Origin: Methanocorpusculum vombati | Lineage (GTDB): Archaea > Halobacteriota > Methanomicrobia > Methanomicrobiales > Methanocorpusculaceae | Direction: 5' to 3' | NCBI RefSeq assembly: GCF_026891935.1 | Contig: NZ_JAPTGC010000008.1 | Location: forward strand, 1 to 64,000 | Length of the DNA: 64,000 nt | Shown: positions 7,819 to 16,652 of the stretch, in pieces | How positions within the stretch are numbered: position 1 is the first letter of the stretch | Layout of the letters: each line of letters begins with the position of its first letter | Notes under the pieces: model-generated | Seen by the model: the letters and a program-made list of their open reading frames with translations, nothing else | Told to the model about the DNA's origin: nothing | Database searches by the model: none | Made by a program: the position numbers and the translations under genes

Positions 7819-8844
7819 ATGGCAGAGGAAAAAAAACGGGTCATCATCGCAGAACCCATTCCCGAAAACGTCCTGATTGAAGCGGAGGAAGTTTTTGCCG
7901 GGGAAATGGAAGAAGAGCGCACAGCTTCGTCCCCTCTCCCCGCAGAAACGGAAGAGGTCTCTGCCGAAGAACCGCCGAAAAATGAAGAGTCCTCCGCCGT
8001 TGCCGCCATGGCAACCGCCGAACTCTTCAAAAAATGTATTCTGCCGGACAAAACCGAACTGCAGGAACGCATTCTCAAAACCAGAAACGACATTCTGGTA
8101 GGTGATCACTGCGACATCGGCTACGGTCTCTACGGGAACGACGTTGTCGTCTGCGAGTTCTGCAAACTGACCGGAGACGTCGTTGCCGAAGGCGATCTCC
8201 GCATCGACAACTTCTGCGAGATCAACGGAACCGTCATCTGCAACGGCGACGCCTATCTCGGTGAAGGCGTCAAAGTGCACGGCAAACTGACCGTCGGCGG
8301 AAACCTTGACATCGGTGACAACGTCACCATCGACAAAGAGTTCAAAGCCTTAGGCGACATCAGTATCCGCAACCCGATGCCGGTCATCCTCTATCTCCTC
8401 CTCTACGTCATGACAATGCTCCACCTTGACAACGAGGCAGAGGTGGAAAAAACCGTAAATGCCATCATCTCGGAAGCCAACTCCGAACCGCTTGTTCTCC
8501 CTCCCCGCACCACCATGGATCTCCGCTACTTCTCCGTATCCACCCCCATGGAAGTCGGTGCAAACTGCCGCCTGCACGGAAACATCAAAGCAAAATCCAT
8601 CTCCCTGAAAAATGACGTGACCCTTTTCGGCGGCATTCACGCAACCCGCCGTGTCAAAATCGGTGAACGCACTGCAGTGCACGGTGATGTTGTCGGTCAG
8701 AACATCAGAATCGAACGCGGAGCAGACATCCTCGGCGATGTTGCCGGTGACAAGGTCTGGCTGCATGAGGATGCGCTGGTGAGCGGCATCATCCGTTCGC
8801 CCGGCGGTCTGACCATCGGACGGTTTGAGGAGAAAAAAGAATGA
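7819..8844 (+). CDS. bactofilin-like polymer-forming protein
   Basis: A 341-residue protein with an acidic, disordered N-terminus (about residues 1-75) and then left-handed beta-helix repeats of the polymer-forming (bactofilin/hexapeptide) kind: ILVGDHCDIGYGLYG, VVAEGDLRIDNFCEINGTV, then GKLTVGGNLDIGDNV. The beta-helix is interrupted at about residues 190-245 by a hydrophobic segment (PVILYLLLYVMTML) and a charged linker, and resumes with VGANCRLHGNIKAKSISL to the end. Bactofilins assemble into nucleotide-free filaments at the cell envelope. Its stop overlaps the next gene by ATGA, so the two probably work together. Archaeal function is not established. Confidence 0.8.
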   Translation: MAEEKKRVIIAEPIPENVLIEAEEVFAGEMEEERTASSPLPAETEEVSAEEPPKNEESSAVAAMATAELFKKCILPDKTELQERILKTRNDILVGDHCDIGYGLYGNDVVVCEFCKLTGDVVAEGDLRIDNFCEINGTVICNGDAYLGEGVKVHGKLTVGGNLDIGDNVTIDKEFKALGDISIRNPMPVILYLLLYVMTMLHLDNEAEVEKTVNAIISEANSEPLVLPPRTTMDLRYFSVSTPMEVGANCRLHGNIKAKSISLKNDVTLFGGIHATRRVKIGERTAVHGDVVGQNIRIERGADILGDVAGDKVWLHEDALVSGIIRSPGGLTIGRFEEKKE

Positions 8845-9680
8845 AATCGGTTGCAGAAATGCTGGAACTGGAAACCGTCCGGTTTCTGGAACCCGACTAT
8901 GCATCGCTTGTGAACAACGGCGAACCCGGCGTTCTGATCTGCGAGGCGGAACCGACACCCGGCGGTGCCCGGATGCTGATTGATGAAGAGGAAAATCCGG
9001 TACTGCTCGCAGTTCGTGCAGGTGATGAATGGGTAGGAACCTCATGGAACTTCCGCAGCCCGATGGAACAGGAGTTTGCCCTCTTTACCGCGGCGGACGG
9101 CGATCTGTATCAGGAACCGCGTGCCGCAATTGATGATGCAGTGCGTGCCTGCTTTGCCGACATTCTCCGCGAGGAGATTGCCCCTGCCCGTGAAGACCTG
9201 CCGCCCGACAGAATTGAAAAGGTCCGTGACCTTCTGCACGAGGTATGGGGCCCGTCCGCCCCCGGTCTCTGTCTTGATGCCTGTGCCGGTTCCGGTATCG
9301 GATCCCTGATCATCCGCGAGATGGGAGGCCGTCCGATTGCATACGATAATGATCCGGCACTGCTTGCACTGGGTCTTGCCTCAGGCCGCCTCGCACCGGA
9401 GGATACCATCTGCATCGATGCAACGGTGGCGTCTGCATATCTGCCGGACGCGGAACGCGGCATGGGAATCATGTTCGGCCAGATGTATGTGTACACGCAG
9501 GATCTGTGGCGGCCCATCGTTGAGGAGCTCGCCGGCATCACCGCCGAGACACTGATCACGGTTGCAACCGAGGAAGAAGCACACTGGGTACGTGAGTGGG
9601 CAAAAGGGGTTGACCGCGAACTTGAGATCTGGGAAAATGACCGCGACCCGATTTACGACCGCTGGGTCTGTTTCGGGTAA
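8841..9680 (+). CDS. SAM-dependent methyltransferase-fold protein
   Basis: A 279-residue protein. The C-terminal half has a Rossmann-like motif I, LDACAGSGIGSLII (about residues 142-155), followed by IAYDNDPALLALGLASG, as in class I methyltransferases. A typical catalytic NPPY/SPPY is missing; in its place is GIMFGQMYVYTQDLW, so the substrate is unlikely to be a DNA base and activity is uncertain. The N-terminal 130 residues are acidic and unrecognised. Coupled by ATGA to the bactofilin-like gene. I see the same family as conserved-hypothetical in methanogens by general look only. Confidence 0.7.
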   Translation: MKSVAEMLELETVRFLEPDYASLVNNGEPGVLICEAEPTPGGARMLIDEEENPVLLAVRAGDEWVGTSWNFRSPMEQEFALFTAADGDLYQEPRAAIDDAVRACFADILREEIAPAREDLPPDRIEKVRDLLHEVWGPSAPGLCLDACAGSGIGSLIIREMGGRPIAYDNDPALLALGLASGRLAPEDTICIDATVASAYLPDAERGMGIMFGQMYVYTQDLWRPIVEELAGITAETLITVATEEEAHWVREWAKGVDRELEIWENDRDPIYDRWVCFG

Positions 9681-9738
9681 TAGGTTTCTTTACAACTTTT
9701 CGTTTAAAATTATTTAAAAAAAGATTTTTCAGGAATGA

Positions 9739-10032
9739 TTATTCCTTTATCGTGATCTCAATGCCGCCGAAAAGTCTGGAGGAATGGTTGAATGCCCAGG
9801 CACAGACTGCGCCAACGATCAGACCGATGATGAGCCCAACTACTGCATAGATGACAATCAGCATAATAGTCTCCAGAAGACCGATGCCGAGACCCTGAAT
9901 GATTCCAATCCTGAAGGAAAGTCCGACCATTGCAGAGATACCCTCAAGGAACCCGCCAATGGCACCGAGAACAGCAAAAATACCTCCAAAAACAAATGCG
10001 GCGGAAGAAACACCAACTTTCTCAATTCTCAT
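9739..10032 (-). CDS. small two-segment membrane protein
   Basis: A 97-residue protein with two glycine-rich hydrophobic segments (about residues 8-30 and 50-82: GIFAVLGAIGGFLEGI and LIVIYAVVGLIIGLIVGAVC) joined by an amphipathic stretch. The layout resembles small DUF3566-like membrane proteins of archaea, but that is only a resemblance. It is monocistronic: a TATA box lies at 10063-10072 and an AT-rich T-run follows the stop near 9700-9730. Confidence 0.75.
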   Translation of the reverse strand: MRIEKVGVSSAAFVFGGIFAVLGAIGGFLEGISAMVGLSFRIGIIQGLGIGLLETIMLIVIYAVVGLIIGLIVGAVCAWAFNHSSRLFGGIEITIKE

Positions 10033-10062
10033 GATTATACCGTAGTTACAATTCTCATTTTA

Positions 10063-10072
10063 CGTATATATA
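10063..10072 (-). promoter_or_regulatory. TATA box for small membrane protein gene
   Basis: TATATATACG on the minus strand, about 30-40 bp before the ATG at 10032; transcription would start near 10040, leaving a very short leader. Confidence 0.55.
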
Positions 10073-10073
10073 C

Positions 10074-12260
10074 TCATGGGTTTTCGGTTTTCAGCCCCTG
10101 GGAAAGGCAGGAAAGCAGAGTAACCGTACCGGTTTTGCTTAAGGGCTGGTTGTTGTTTCCGCATTTGGGCGAGTGAATACAGGCGGGACACCCGGATTCG
10201 CAGGAACAGCGGGACACCATATCCCGTGCGAGACAGAGAATGTCCAAAAACACCTCCGCCGCTTTTTCGGCAAGACCTACCCCGCCTGGAACACCATCAT
10301 AGATGAAGATAGCAGCATCACCGACATCCGGATGGAACGGAGTGGAGACACCGCCAATATCAGACCGGTCACAGAGAACATGAACCGGCATGGCAGCAAT
10401 CAGGGCATGTTCCGCACCATGCAACGCCCCGGCAAGATCCGCAGGAGAAATCTCATCACAGCACTCCGGAACGATCCAGCAGGCCTTGGTGGTAAACTCA
10501 AGCGGCGGAACGTCAAGGGAGTGGGTGGACACGATCTGATCGTACTCAAGAACCGAGTAGCCGATCATCTGAGAGCAGACGGAAACCGAACCGTAATGAA
10601 CGAGCAGGTCTCCGTGCCGGCAGGTCTTCTCACGGGAAAGAATGCGGACATCGGTGACGGAGAGCGGACGGGTATGGTAGTTGTCCGTGATCTTTCTGAC
10701 ACGGACAATGAGACTCTTCCGGTCAGCCTCCTCCACCCGGTAACGGTCTCCCTGATGAAAGAGAACCGCACCCGGATACGCTTCGCGAAACATCTGTGAC
10801 TCGTCCATCGTTTCCAGAACACGGCTGCCGTACATAACCGTACAGGTTCCGGACGTTCTGCCGGAAAGCGAAACCTGCTGTGCGGGGGGTTCGGTACCGC
10901 AGTACACATACCCTTTGGGGGTACTTGCAAGGAGATGTTCCTCCTTCAGACTGCGGACGATCTCGGCGGCAAACTCCCCGAAGTACTCAGCGTCGCGTTC
11001 CGTCCGGTAAGGAAGTTCGGCTGCGGCACAGAGGAGATGCTGCCGCAGAACATAGGGGTTTTCGAGATCGAGGATCGGGTGTTCGTAGGGCGCATCAAAG
11101 AAAGCATCCGGACACCGCATAAAATACTGATCCAGCGGGTTAAGATTCGCAACAAAGGTAATGAGCGCATCCTTCCCGCTGCGTCCCGCACGTCCTGCCT
11201 GCTGGCGGACGGACATCATCGTCCCCGGAAATCCGCTGATGATCACCGAATCAAGACTGCCGACATCGATACCGAGCTCCAGGGCATTGGTACTGATAAC
11301 GCCTGCAATATCCCCTCCCTTGAGATTTTTTTCAATATCCCGCCGTTCCTTCGGACGGTAACCGCCGCGATAGGAGGAGATGCGGCCTGCGGGCATCTCC
11401 TCCCTGCACCGGAGTGCGGTGATCTCTGCCATGTTGCGGGATTTGGTGAAGCAGAGCGTCTGCATACCACTCTGCACCTGATCGCGGATGAGATCTGCGG
11501 TGGCGGAAAGACTGCTTTTGCCCGAACTCCACGGGTTGTACAGCCGGAACGTCTGTTGTGCCCGGGGAGAACCGTCATCTGCTATCTCCCTTGCCGCAGC
11601 GCCGGTAAGGGTCTTGGCAAACGAAGAAGCATCGCCGATGGTGGCAGAGGAAAGGATAAACTGCGGACGGGCATCGTAATACCTGCAGACACGCCGCAGC
11701 CGCCGCAGCAAAAGTGCAATGTGCGAACCGAAGATTCCCCGGTACCGGTGCGCCTCATCGATGATGACAAAGGAGAGATTTGCCCAGAAATCTCCCCACT
11801 GCATTCTCCATGCAAGAATCTGGTGCAGCTCGTACATGTTGGTGAGGATAATACGTGAACTGCTGCGGATCTTTGATCTGGCGTCGCGGGGCGTGTCGCC
11901 GTCATAGATTGCCGGGCGGGTTTTTGCGCTGAGTTCCTTGTCAAGCTTTTGCAGAACGGCAAGCTGATCGCGGGTCAGGGCTTTGGTCGGATAAATGAAC
12001 AGTGCGGTCGCGTCCCGGTTCTGCATCAGATTTTCCAGAACCGGCAGGGTATATGCAAGAGTTTTACCCGACGCCGTAGGGGTGGTGAGAATGATATTTT
12101 CCCCCTGCATGATCGCATCATAGGAATCTGCCTGATGGGTGTAAAGCCGGATGTTTTGGCTCTGCAGGTACTCGCGGAGCGCAGGAGACGGCAGGACTGC
12201 CGGTTCTTTATACACAGCGGATCGTGCGGGGAACACCCGCGTATGCATCTCAGGCTCCAT
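10074..12260 (-). CDS. DEAD/DEAH helicase with DUF1998 C-terminal zinc domain (MrfA/YprA-like)
   Basis: A 728-residue superfamily 2 helicase. Motifs in order: Walker A TPTASGKT, DEAH in IIDEAHRYRG, SATIGD, TNALELGIDVGSLD and QQAGRAGRSGK. The C-terminus has the four-cysteine cluster CSCESGCPACIHSPKCG typical of DUF1998 helicases (Hrq1, Bacillus MrfA/YprA), where the cysteines bind zinc. Its immediate upstream partner is a YprB-type exonuclease, the same pairing as Bacillus MrfAB, which repairs mitomycin-type DNA damage. Start options are 12296, 12260 and 12248; 12260 gives a sensible N-terminus and an 11-bp overlap with the upstream gene. Function in archaea is an inference. Confidence 0.88.
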   Translation of the reverse strand: MEPEMHTRVFPARSAVYKEPAVLPSPALREYLQSQNIRLYTHQADSYDAIMQGENIILTTPTASGKTLAYTLPVLENLMQNRDATALFIYPTKALTRDQLAVLQKLDKELSAKTRPAIYDGDTPRDARSKIRSSSRIILTNMYELHQILAWRMQWGDFWANLSFVIIDEAHRYRGIFGSHIALLLRRLRRVCRYYDARPQFILSSATIGDASSFAKTLTGAAAREIADDGSPRAQQTFRLYNPWSSGKSSLSATADLIRDQVQSGMQTLCFTKSRNMAEITALRCREEMPAGRISSYRGGYRPKERRDIEKNLKGGDIAGVISTNALELGIDVGSLDSVIISGFPGTMMSVRQQAGRAGRSGKDALITFVANLNPLDQYFMRCPDAFFDAPYEHPILDLENPYVLRQHLLCAAAELPYRTERDAEYFGEFAAEIVRSLKEEHLLASTPKGYVYCGTEPPAQQVSLSGRTSGTCTVMYGSRVLETMDESQMFREAYPGAVLFHQGDRYRVEEADRKSLIVRVRKITDNYHTRPLSVTDVRILSREKTCRHGDLLVHYGSVSVCSQMIGYSVLEYDQIVSTHSLDVPPLEFTTKACWIVPECCDEISPADLAGALHGAEHALIAAMPVHVLCDRSDIGGVSTPFHPDVGDAAIFIYDGVPGGVGLAEKAAEVFLDILCLARDMVSRCSCESGCPACIHSPKCGNNNQPLSKTGTVTLLSCLSQGLKTENP

Positions 12261-13191
12261 ACACCATCTCCGTCTGTCTGGCAAGCAGCAGGGCAAGGCT
12301 CGTTACATCGCTGCGGTTGTGATCGACGATCTGTTTCAGAGGGGCAGGGTCGCCGGTACGCAGATACTTCTGATAATAGACGGGCACAAGGTAACCGGGG
12401 AGATCCTCTTCGCGTCCGCAGCCCAGTACATACTCCTCCACGGTCCCGAGACAGCAGTCCGGCAGATCGTCGCGGAACAGACGCCGCGCAGGATGCAGCA
12501 GATCAAAGTGCAGCGCGGGCCTGCATTCCCGTTCACCGTAGTAGGCAAGACGGCTGTTGGTGAACGGCAGGTCAAACGACCTGCCGTTGTAGGTAACAAG
12601 AGCCGGATGCGCCCGCATCATCTCCGCAACGAGTCCGAGGGCTGCGATCTCTTCACTAATATCACGGAGCAGATACTGCGTAACCCGGAGTGTCCGGCCC
12701 TCACAGACACCGCACCCGAAGAGAATGATCGGAGAATGTACCATGCCGAGCGTCTCAATATCAAAAAACAGCAGACTCTCCTTCGGCACAGCCGCCCCGA
12801 ACCCGATCAGGAGCGGATCGGCACCGCGTCCTTTTTCCCGGAACAACCGGATAACCTCCCGCGGTGTACCGTTCTGAATAACCTCTGCGATCTCCTGCGC
12901 CTCGGACTTCCAGTTGGTGCGCCGGAGATCGGCAAGCGTCTGTATTCCATGTCTGCGGCACATTCGTTCCCGCGTCCCGCCGATACCATGCACGAGCGTA
13001 AGCTCGTGCATCAAACGGTTGCGCAGCTGTTCCTCGGAAACAAAAAACTCCGGCAGAGCATGTACGGACTCAATCGCAAGGCAGCAGCCGTCAGCCGTCG
13101 CAGCCTCAACTCCTTTTGGACCCGCACCGCTCTGCACGGCATTTGTCCTAAGGGACAGTGCCGGGATGAATCCCTGTTCTACCTGCATCAT
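12250..13191 (-). CDS. RNase H-like 3'-5' exonuclease (MrfB/YprB-like)
   Basis: A 313-residue protein with a DnaQ-like RNase H fold in its C-terminal two thirds. Exonuclease motif I is FFDIETLG (about residues 142-149), motif II lies in VTYNGRSFDLPF, motif III in VDHNRSDVTSL near residue 295. The N-terminal 110 residues contain a helix-hairpin-helix-like stretch (LTLVHGIGGTRERMCRRHGI) that could bind DNA. This is the YprB/COG3359 architecture. It overlaps the downstream DUF1998 helicase, so the two form an operon. Divergent from the HAD phosphatase gene with only 32 bp between start codons. Confidence 0.85.
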   Translation of the reverse strand: MMQVEQGFIPALSLRTNAVQSGAGPKGVEAATADGCCLAIESVHALPEFFVSEEQLRNRLMHELTLVHGIGGTRERMCRRHGIQTLADLRRTNWKSEAQEIAEVIQNGTPREVIRLFREKGRGADPLLIGFGAAVPKESLLFFDIETLGMVHSPIILFGCGVCEGRTLRVTQYLLRDISEEIAALGLVAEMMRAHPALVTYNGRSFDLPFTNSRLAYYGERECRPALHFDLLHPARRLFRDDLPDCCLGTVEEYVLGCGREEDLPGYLVPVYYQKYLRTGDPAPLKQIVDHNRSDVTSLALLLARQTEMVYGA

Positions 13192-13223
13192 TTTCTCGTT
13201 CTCTCTCCAATACTGGTATTCAT

Positions 13224-13994
13224 ATGACGGTTTCGGGGTTTTTAATCGATCTTGACGGCGTAGTCTATATTAACGGAGAGCCGATTCCCGGCGCAGTTTC
13301 CGCATTACGGGAACTCCAGAAACGCGGCATTCCGTTTCGGTTCGTCTCCAACAACACACACCGGAGCAGGGAAACCATCCGGGAACGGCTCGCACGGTTC
13401 GGAGTTGACGTTCCCGCGGCATGGATATTTACGCCGCTCACCGCCGCGATCGCGTATCTCCGTGACGCGGGTGCCGGATCCTGCTGGCTTCTCGGCAGCC
13501 CTGACGCCGCCGCCGAACTCCGGAGTGCGGGGATCAACCCCTCCGATCCAAATGCATCCCATGTGCTGGTCGGCGACGTAAGCGATGTACTGGAGTACGA
13601 CATGTTTGTTACAGGATTCCGGATACTGATGCGCAACCGTGCCGAACTTCTTGCCCTTGAACATGACCGTTACTTCAAAGGAAATGACGGACTTCTGCTC
13701 TCCGCAGGAGCATTTGTTGCGGCACTGGAGTTTGCCGCAGACGTATCTGCAACACTTCTCGGAAAACCCTCCGCGAAATTTTTCCAGGCTGCCCTTACTT
13801 CCTTAGGTCTCCCCGCCGGGGAGGTCGTCATGGTAGGCGACGATCCGCGTTCGGACATCGGCGGTGCCGCCTCCGTATCTGTACGGGGCGTTTTAGTTCT
13901 CACCGGCAAATTTGACGGCGTCCTTCCCGCAGATGCACCGGCACCCTGGAAAATACTCCCGGGACTCTCCGACATACTCTCGCTTACGCAATAA
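13224..13994 (+). CDS. HAD-superfamily IIA phosphatase (NagD-like)
   Basis: A 256-residue HAD hydrolase. Motif I is DLDGVVY (D9 nucleophile, D11), motif II is VSNNTHRS, the lysine of motif III is in LGKPSAKFF and motif IV is VMVGDDPRSDIGG. The C2-type cap between motifs II and III places it in the subfamily IIA of NagD/4-nitrophenylphosphatase/phosphoglycolate phosphatase enzymes. The natural substrate cannot be told from sequence. Its last 11 bases overlap the small minus-strand gene 13984-14139. Confidence 0.9.
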   Translation: MTVSGFLIDLDGVVYINGEPIPGAVSALRELQKRGIPFRFVSNNTHRSRETIRERLARFGVDVPAAWIFTPLTAAIAYLRDAGAGSCWLLGSPDAAAELRSAGINPSDPNASHVLVGDVSDVLEYDMFVTGFRILMRNRAELLALEHDRYFKGNDGLLLSAGAFVAALEFAADVSATLLGKPSAKFFQAALTSLGLPAGEVVMVGDDPRSDIGGAASVSVRGVLVLTGKFDGVLPADAPAPWKILPGLSDILSLTQ

Positions 13995-14139
13995 GGTAGC
14001 TTGGATCCTTCAGGGACGAAACCATGTTGCCGGGCGTTCCCGCAGCATACCAGCAGAGTTTGGAAAGCTGATTCTTGCGCTGAATCACCGTGTACTGGGC
14101 AGCACGTTCTGCCATTGAGGTTAATGCAATGCTTGTCAT
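13984..14139 (-). CDS. 51-residue hypothetical protein, probably leaderless
   Basis: A short frame not covered by any larger gene. The protein (MTSIALTSMAERAAQYT..., ending DPSYLIA) has a basic, amphipathic helix in the middle (VIQRKNQLSKLCWYAAG) and looks like a real compact protein rather than random translation. A good TATA box (14161-14170) sits about 25 bp before the ATG, as expected for a leaderless archaeal transcript. It converges on the HAD gene and overlaps its 3' end by 11 bp. Family not recognised. Confidence 0.5.
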   Translation of the reverse strand: MTSIALTSMAERAAQYTVIQRKNQLSKLCWYAAGTPGNMVSSLKDPSYLIA

Positions 14140-14160
14140 GATCAAACATCAGAGTGAGAG

Positions 14161-14170
14161 AATATAAACC
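14161..14170 (-). promoter_or_regulatory. TATA box for the 51-residue protein gene
   Basis: GGTTTATATT on the minus strand, centred about 26 bp before the ATG at 14139, so transcription would start at or next to the start codon. Confidence 0.55.
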
Positions 14171-14269
14171 CCGGACCGCGCGTACTGAAAGTGCCCCGGG
14201 CCCCCGGGGAAACTGTATCAAACACGTATCTTTACAACCCTCCGCAACAAATTAGATAGCAGATTTTCC

Positions 14270-14998
14270 ATGCTTGAGATCAGCAATCTTCATGTGGAAG
14301 TTGGCGGACGTGAGGTGCTTCACGGCGTTAATCTGAAAATTAACGACGGTGAGACCCATGTACTTCTCGGACCGAACGGCTCGGGAAAAACCACCCTTCT
14401 GCGTACCATTATGGGATTTGGCAGCTCCCGGGTTACCAGCGGCAAAATACTTTTTAACGGCGTTGATGTCACCGAAAAACCGGTGCACGAACGGGCACAG
14501 CTGGGTATGGGCATCATGTTCCAGCGCCCGCCCACCATCTCCGGTCTGAAGCTCGGCAAGTTCCTTACCGCGACCACGAAAATCGACGGGGAACAGATTC
14601 CGGCCCTTGCAGAACGCATGCATATGACAAAATTCCTTGACCGCGATGTCAATGCCGGATTCTCCGGCGGTGAGATCAAACGCAGCGAAATTCTCCAGCT
14701 CATGGTGCAGGACCCCTCCTTCGTCATGCTGGACGAGCCGGAAAGCGGTGTCGATGTCGAAAACATGGCACTGCTCGGCACTGCTGCGGCAAGCCTTCTG
14801 GAAAAGGATCAGCACATGATTAACCGTACCAAGTCCGGTCTCATCATTACCCATACCGGCTACATCCTCGACTATATCGAAGCTGATGTCGGTCATGTGT
14901 TAATCGACGGTATGATGCGGTGCAGTGGCAACCCGCGTGAAATTCTCCGGAGTGTGAAAACATCCGGCTATAAGGAGTGTATTGCATGTCAGAAATGA
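14270..14998 (+). CDS. sufC: SufC-like Fe-S assembly ATPase
   Basis: A 242-residue ABC ATPase: Walker A GPNGSGKT (34-41), Q-loop in MFQRPPT, the SufC-type signature FSGGEIKRSE in place of LSGGQ, and Walker B FVMLDEPESGVDVEN with the DEPxSGxD pattern seen in SufC. It powers the SufB scaffold during Fe-S cluster assembly in the cytoplasm. The C-terminus ends CIACQK, an unusual cysteine pair. sufB starts 13 bp before its stop. No sufD, sufS or sufU is present in the neighbourhood, matching the minimal two-component Suf systems of many archaea. Confidence 0.93.
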   Translation: MLEISNLHVEVGGREVLHGVNLKINDGETHVLLGPNGSGKTTLLRTIMGFGSSRVTSGKILFNGVDVTEKPVHERAQLGMGIMFQRPPTISGLKLGKFLTATTKIDGEQIPALAERMHMTKFLDRDVNAGFSGGEIKRSEILQLMVQDPSFVMLDEPESGVDVENMALLGTAAASLLEKDQHMINRTKSGLIITHTGYILDYIEADVGHVLIDGMMRCSGNPREILRSVKTSGYKECIACQK

Positions 14999-16095
14999 AC
15001 GGATTCGATTCCATCAGTACCGAGGACAAAGAACGACTGACCCTGACGGGAATCCAGACCGATTCCCTTGAAGGCCGTGCAGGGAGTTTCCTCCTTGTCA
15101 ATGACCATGTTCTGCACGCAGGCTCCAACGCCGAAGGCGTTGAGGTCATGATGATCGATAAGGCCCTGGAGACGTATGCATGGCTTTCCGAGTACTTCTG
15201 GAACGTTGTCCCCAAAGACAAAGACCAGTACACGCAGTACGTTGCCGATCATCCCCAGCGGGGGTATGTCATCATCGCCCGCAAAGGTGCAAAGACCACC
15301 TTCCCCTTACAGAGCTGCATGTTCCTGCAGGGCGATACCATCCAGACCGTCCACAATATTGTGATCGCCGAGGAAGGGGCCGAGGTTCATCTGATTGCCG
15401 GATGCGCCAGTTCCCTGAAGACAAAAGAGGGAGCACACTACGGTATCAATGAGATTTACGTCGGCAAGGATGCGAAAGTGACCTCAACCATGATTCACAC
15501 GTGGGGCGAGGAGATCGAGGTGTTCCCGCGGACTGCCTCTGTTGTTGCAGAAGGGGGAACGTTCATCTCGAACTATGTCTGTATGAAACCGACAAAGATG
15601 GTGCAGATGTATCCTACCGCCCATCTCCGCGGGAAGGGAGCGGTCGCCCGTTTCTCCAGTGTGATTGTGGCAGGGCCGGGTTCGCACATTGATGCAGGCT
15701 CGCGTGCGATTCTGGAGGCACCGGAGACGAGCGCCGAGTTAATCACCCGTGCAATTACGAACGGTGGTACGATCATCTCCCGCGGTGCAATCATCGGCGA
15801 GGCGCCGCAGACGAAGGGACACATTGAGTGCCGCGGTCTTATTCTCAAGGACGGCATCATGCATGCGATTCCGGAGATTGACGGACGTGTGGTGGATGTG
15901 GAGCTTTCCCACGAAGCGGCGGTCGGCAAGATTGCGCGCGATGAGATCGAGTATCTGATGGCGCGCGGTCTTTCTGAGGAGGAGGCAACCGCGACGATCA
16001 TTCGCGGGTTCCTTGATGTGCGCATTGAAGGTCTGCCGGATGCGCTGCAGAAGCAGATCGATGATGCGATCGATTCTGCGGATCACGGATTCTGA
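14986..16095 (+). CDS. sufB: SufB/SufD-family Fe-S scaffold
   Basis: A 369-residue scaffold with the right-handed beta-helix core of SufB/SufD in its middle (LQGDTIQTVHNIVIAEEGAE to VVVDVELSHEAAVGKIARDE). The C-terminal signature SHEAAVGKI followed by a helical YLMARGLSEEEA tail is characteristic. ATG 14986 has AAGGAG at 14972-14977; the open frame allows an ATG nine bases earlier, which would eliminate the spacing. It overlaps sufC and lies 2 bp before the cyclase gene, so all four genes 14270-17239 are probably one operon. Confidence 0.92.
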   Translation: MSEMNGFDSISTEDKERLTLTGIQTDSLEGRAGSFLLVNDHVLHAGSNAEGVEVMMIDKALETYAWLSEYFWNVVPKDKDQYTQYVADHPQRGYVIIARKGAKTTFPLQSCMFLQGDTIQTVHNIVIAEEGAEVHLIAGCASSLKTKEGAHYGINEIYVGKDAKVTSTMIHTWGEEIEVFPRTASVVAEGGTFISNYVCMKPTKMVQMYPTAHLRGKGAVARFSSVIVAGPGSHIDAGSRAILEAPETSAELITRAITNGGTIISRGAIIGEAPQTKGHIECRGLILKDGIMHAIPEIDGRVVDVELSHEAAVGKIARDEIEYLMARGLSEEEATATIIRGFLDVRIEGLPDALQKQIDDAIDSADHGF

Positions 16096-16097
16096 GT

Positions 16098-16652
16098 ATG
16101 AAAATATACGATGTGACCCGGACGCTTGCGTCCGGGATGTATGTGTATCCGGGCGATCCAGAGTTTGTACGAACTCCCCTGCGTTCAGGGGAGTCGTATA
16201 TTTCCGCGCTGGCACTCGGGACCCATACGGGAACGCACATCGATGCCCCTGCCCACTATTTTTCCGGGGCGGCAGGAGTGGATGAACTGCTGCCCGAAAA
16301 GCTGTTCACCACCGCCGAACTGCTTTCCTTCGGCGGGCTGGTTTCCGAGACAACGTCTGCGGTTTTGTTCCGGTCGGGATATCGCGAGGGGGATGCCACG
16401 TATCCGCAGCTTTCTGAGGAGGAGGCATCCGCGCTTGTAGCGGCCGGAGTGACGGTTGTCGGGTGTGATACGCCGTCGATCGGAAACGATGCGGTTCACC
16501 GCATTCTGCTTGCGGCGGGGGTAATCGTGATTGAGATGCTGGATTTTGCGAATGTGGCTGATGGTGTGTACCGGATGATTGCCCTGCCGCTGAAGATTGC
16601 CGGGGCTGATGCGGCCCCTGCACGGGTTGTTTTGATCGAGGAGGAAGAATGA
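16098..16652 (+). CDS. cyclase-family metal-dependent hydrolase
   Basis: A 184-residue member of the cyclase family (PF04199; kynurenine formamidase relatives). The diagnostic metal motif HTGTHIDAPAH (about residues 44-54) is intact, and a second acidic cluster IEMLDFANV sits near the C-terminus. These enzymes hydrolyse formamide or ester bonds; the substrate in methanogens is unknown. It follows sufB by 2 bp and overlaps the next gene by ATGA, so it is probably in the Suf operon, though a role in Fe-S assembly is not indicated. Confidence 0.85.
   Translation: MKIYDVTRTLASGMYVYPGDPEFVRTPLRSGESYISALALGTHTGTHIDAPAHYFSGAAGVDELLPEKLFTTAELLSFGGLVSETTSAVLFRSGYREGDATYPQLSEEEASALVAAGVTVVGCDTPSIGNDAVHRILLAAGVIVIEMLDFANVADGVYRMIALPLKIAGADAAPARVVLIEEEE

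Noticed and set aside
13670-14221. 183-codon minus frame spanning the HAD 3' end
   Set aside because: Mostly antisense to the HAD gene; the smaller frame 13984-14139 in another phase has its own promoter and better composition.
8000-16000. A replication origin in the window
   Set aside because: No cdc6/orc1 gene and no clear origin recognition boxes seen; skew change alone is insufficient.
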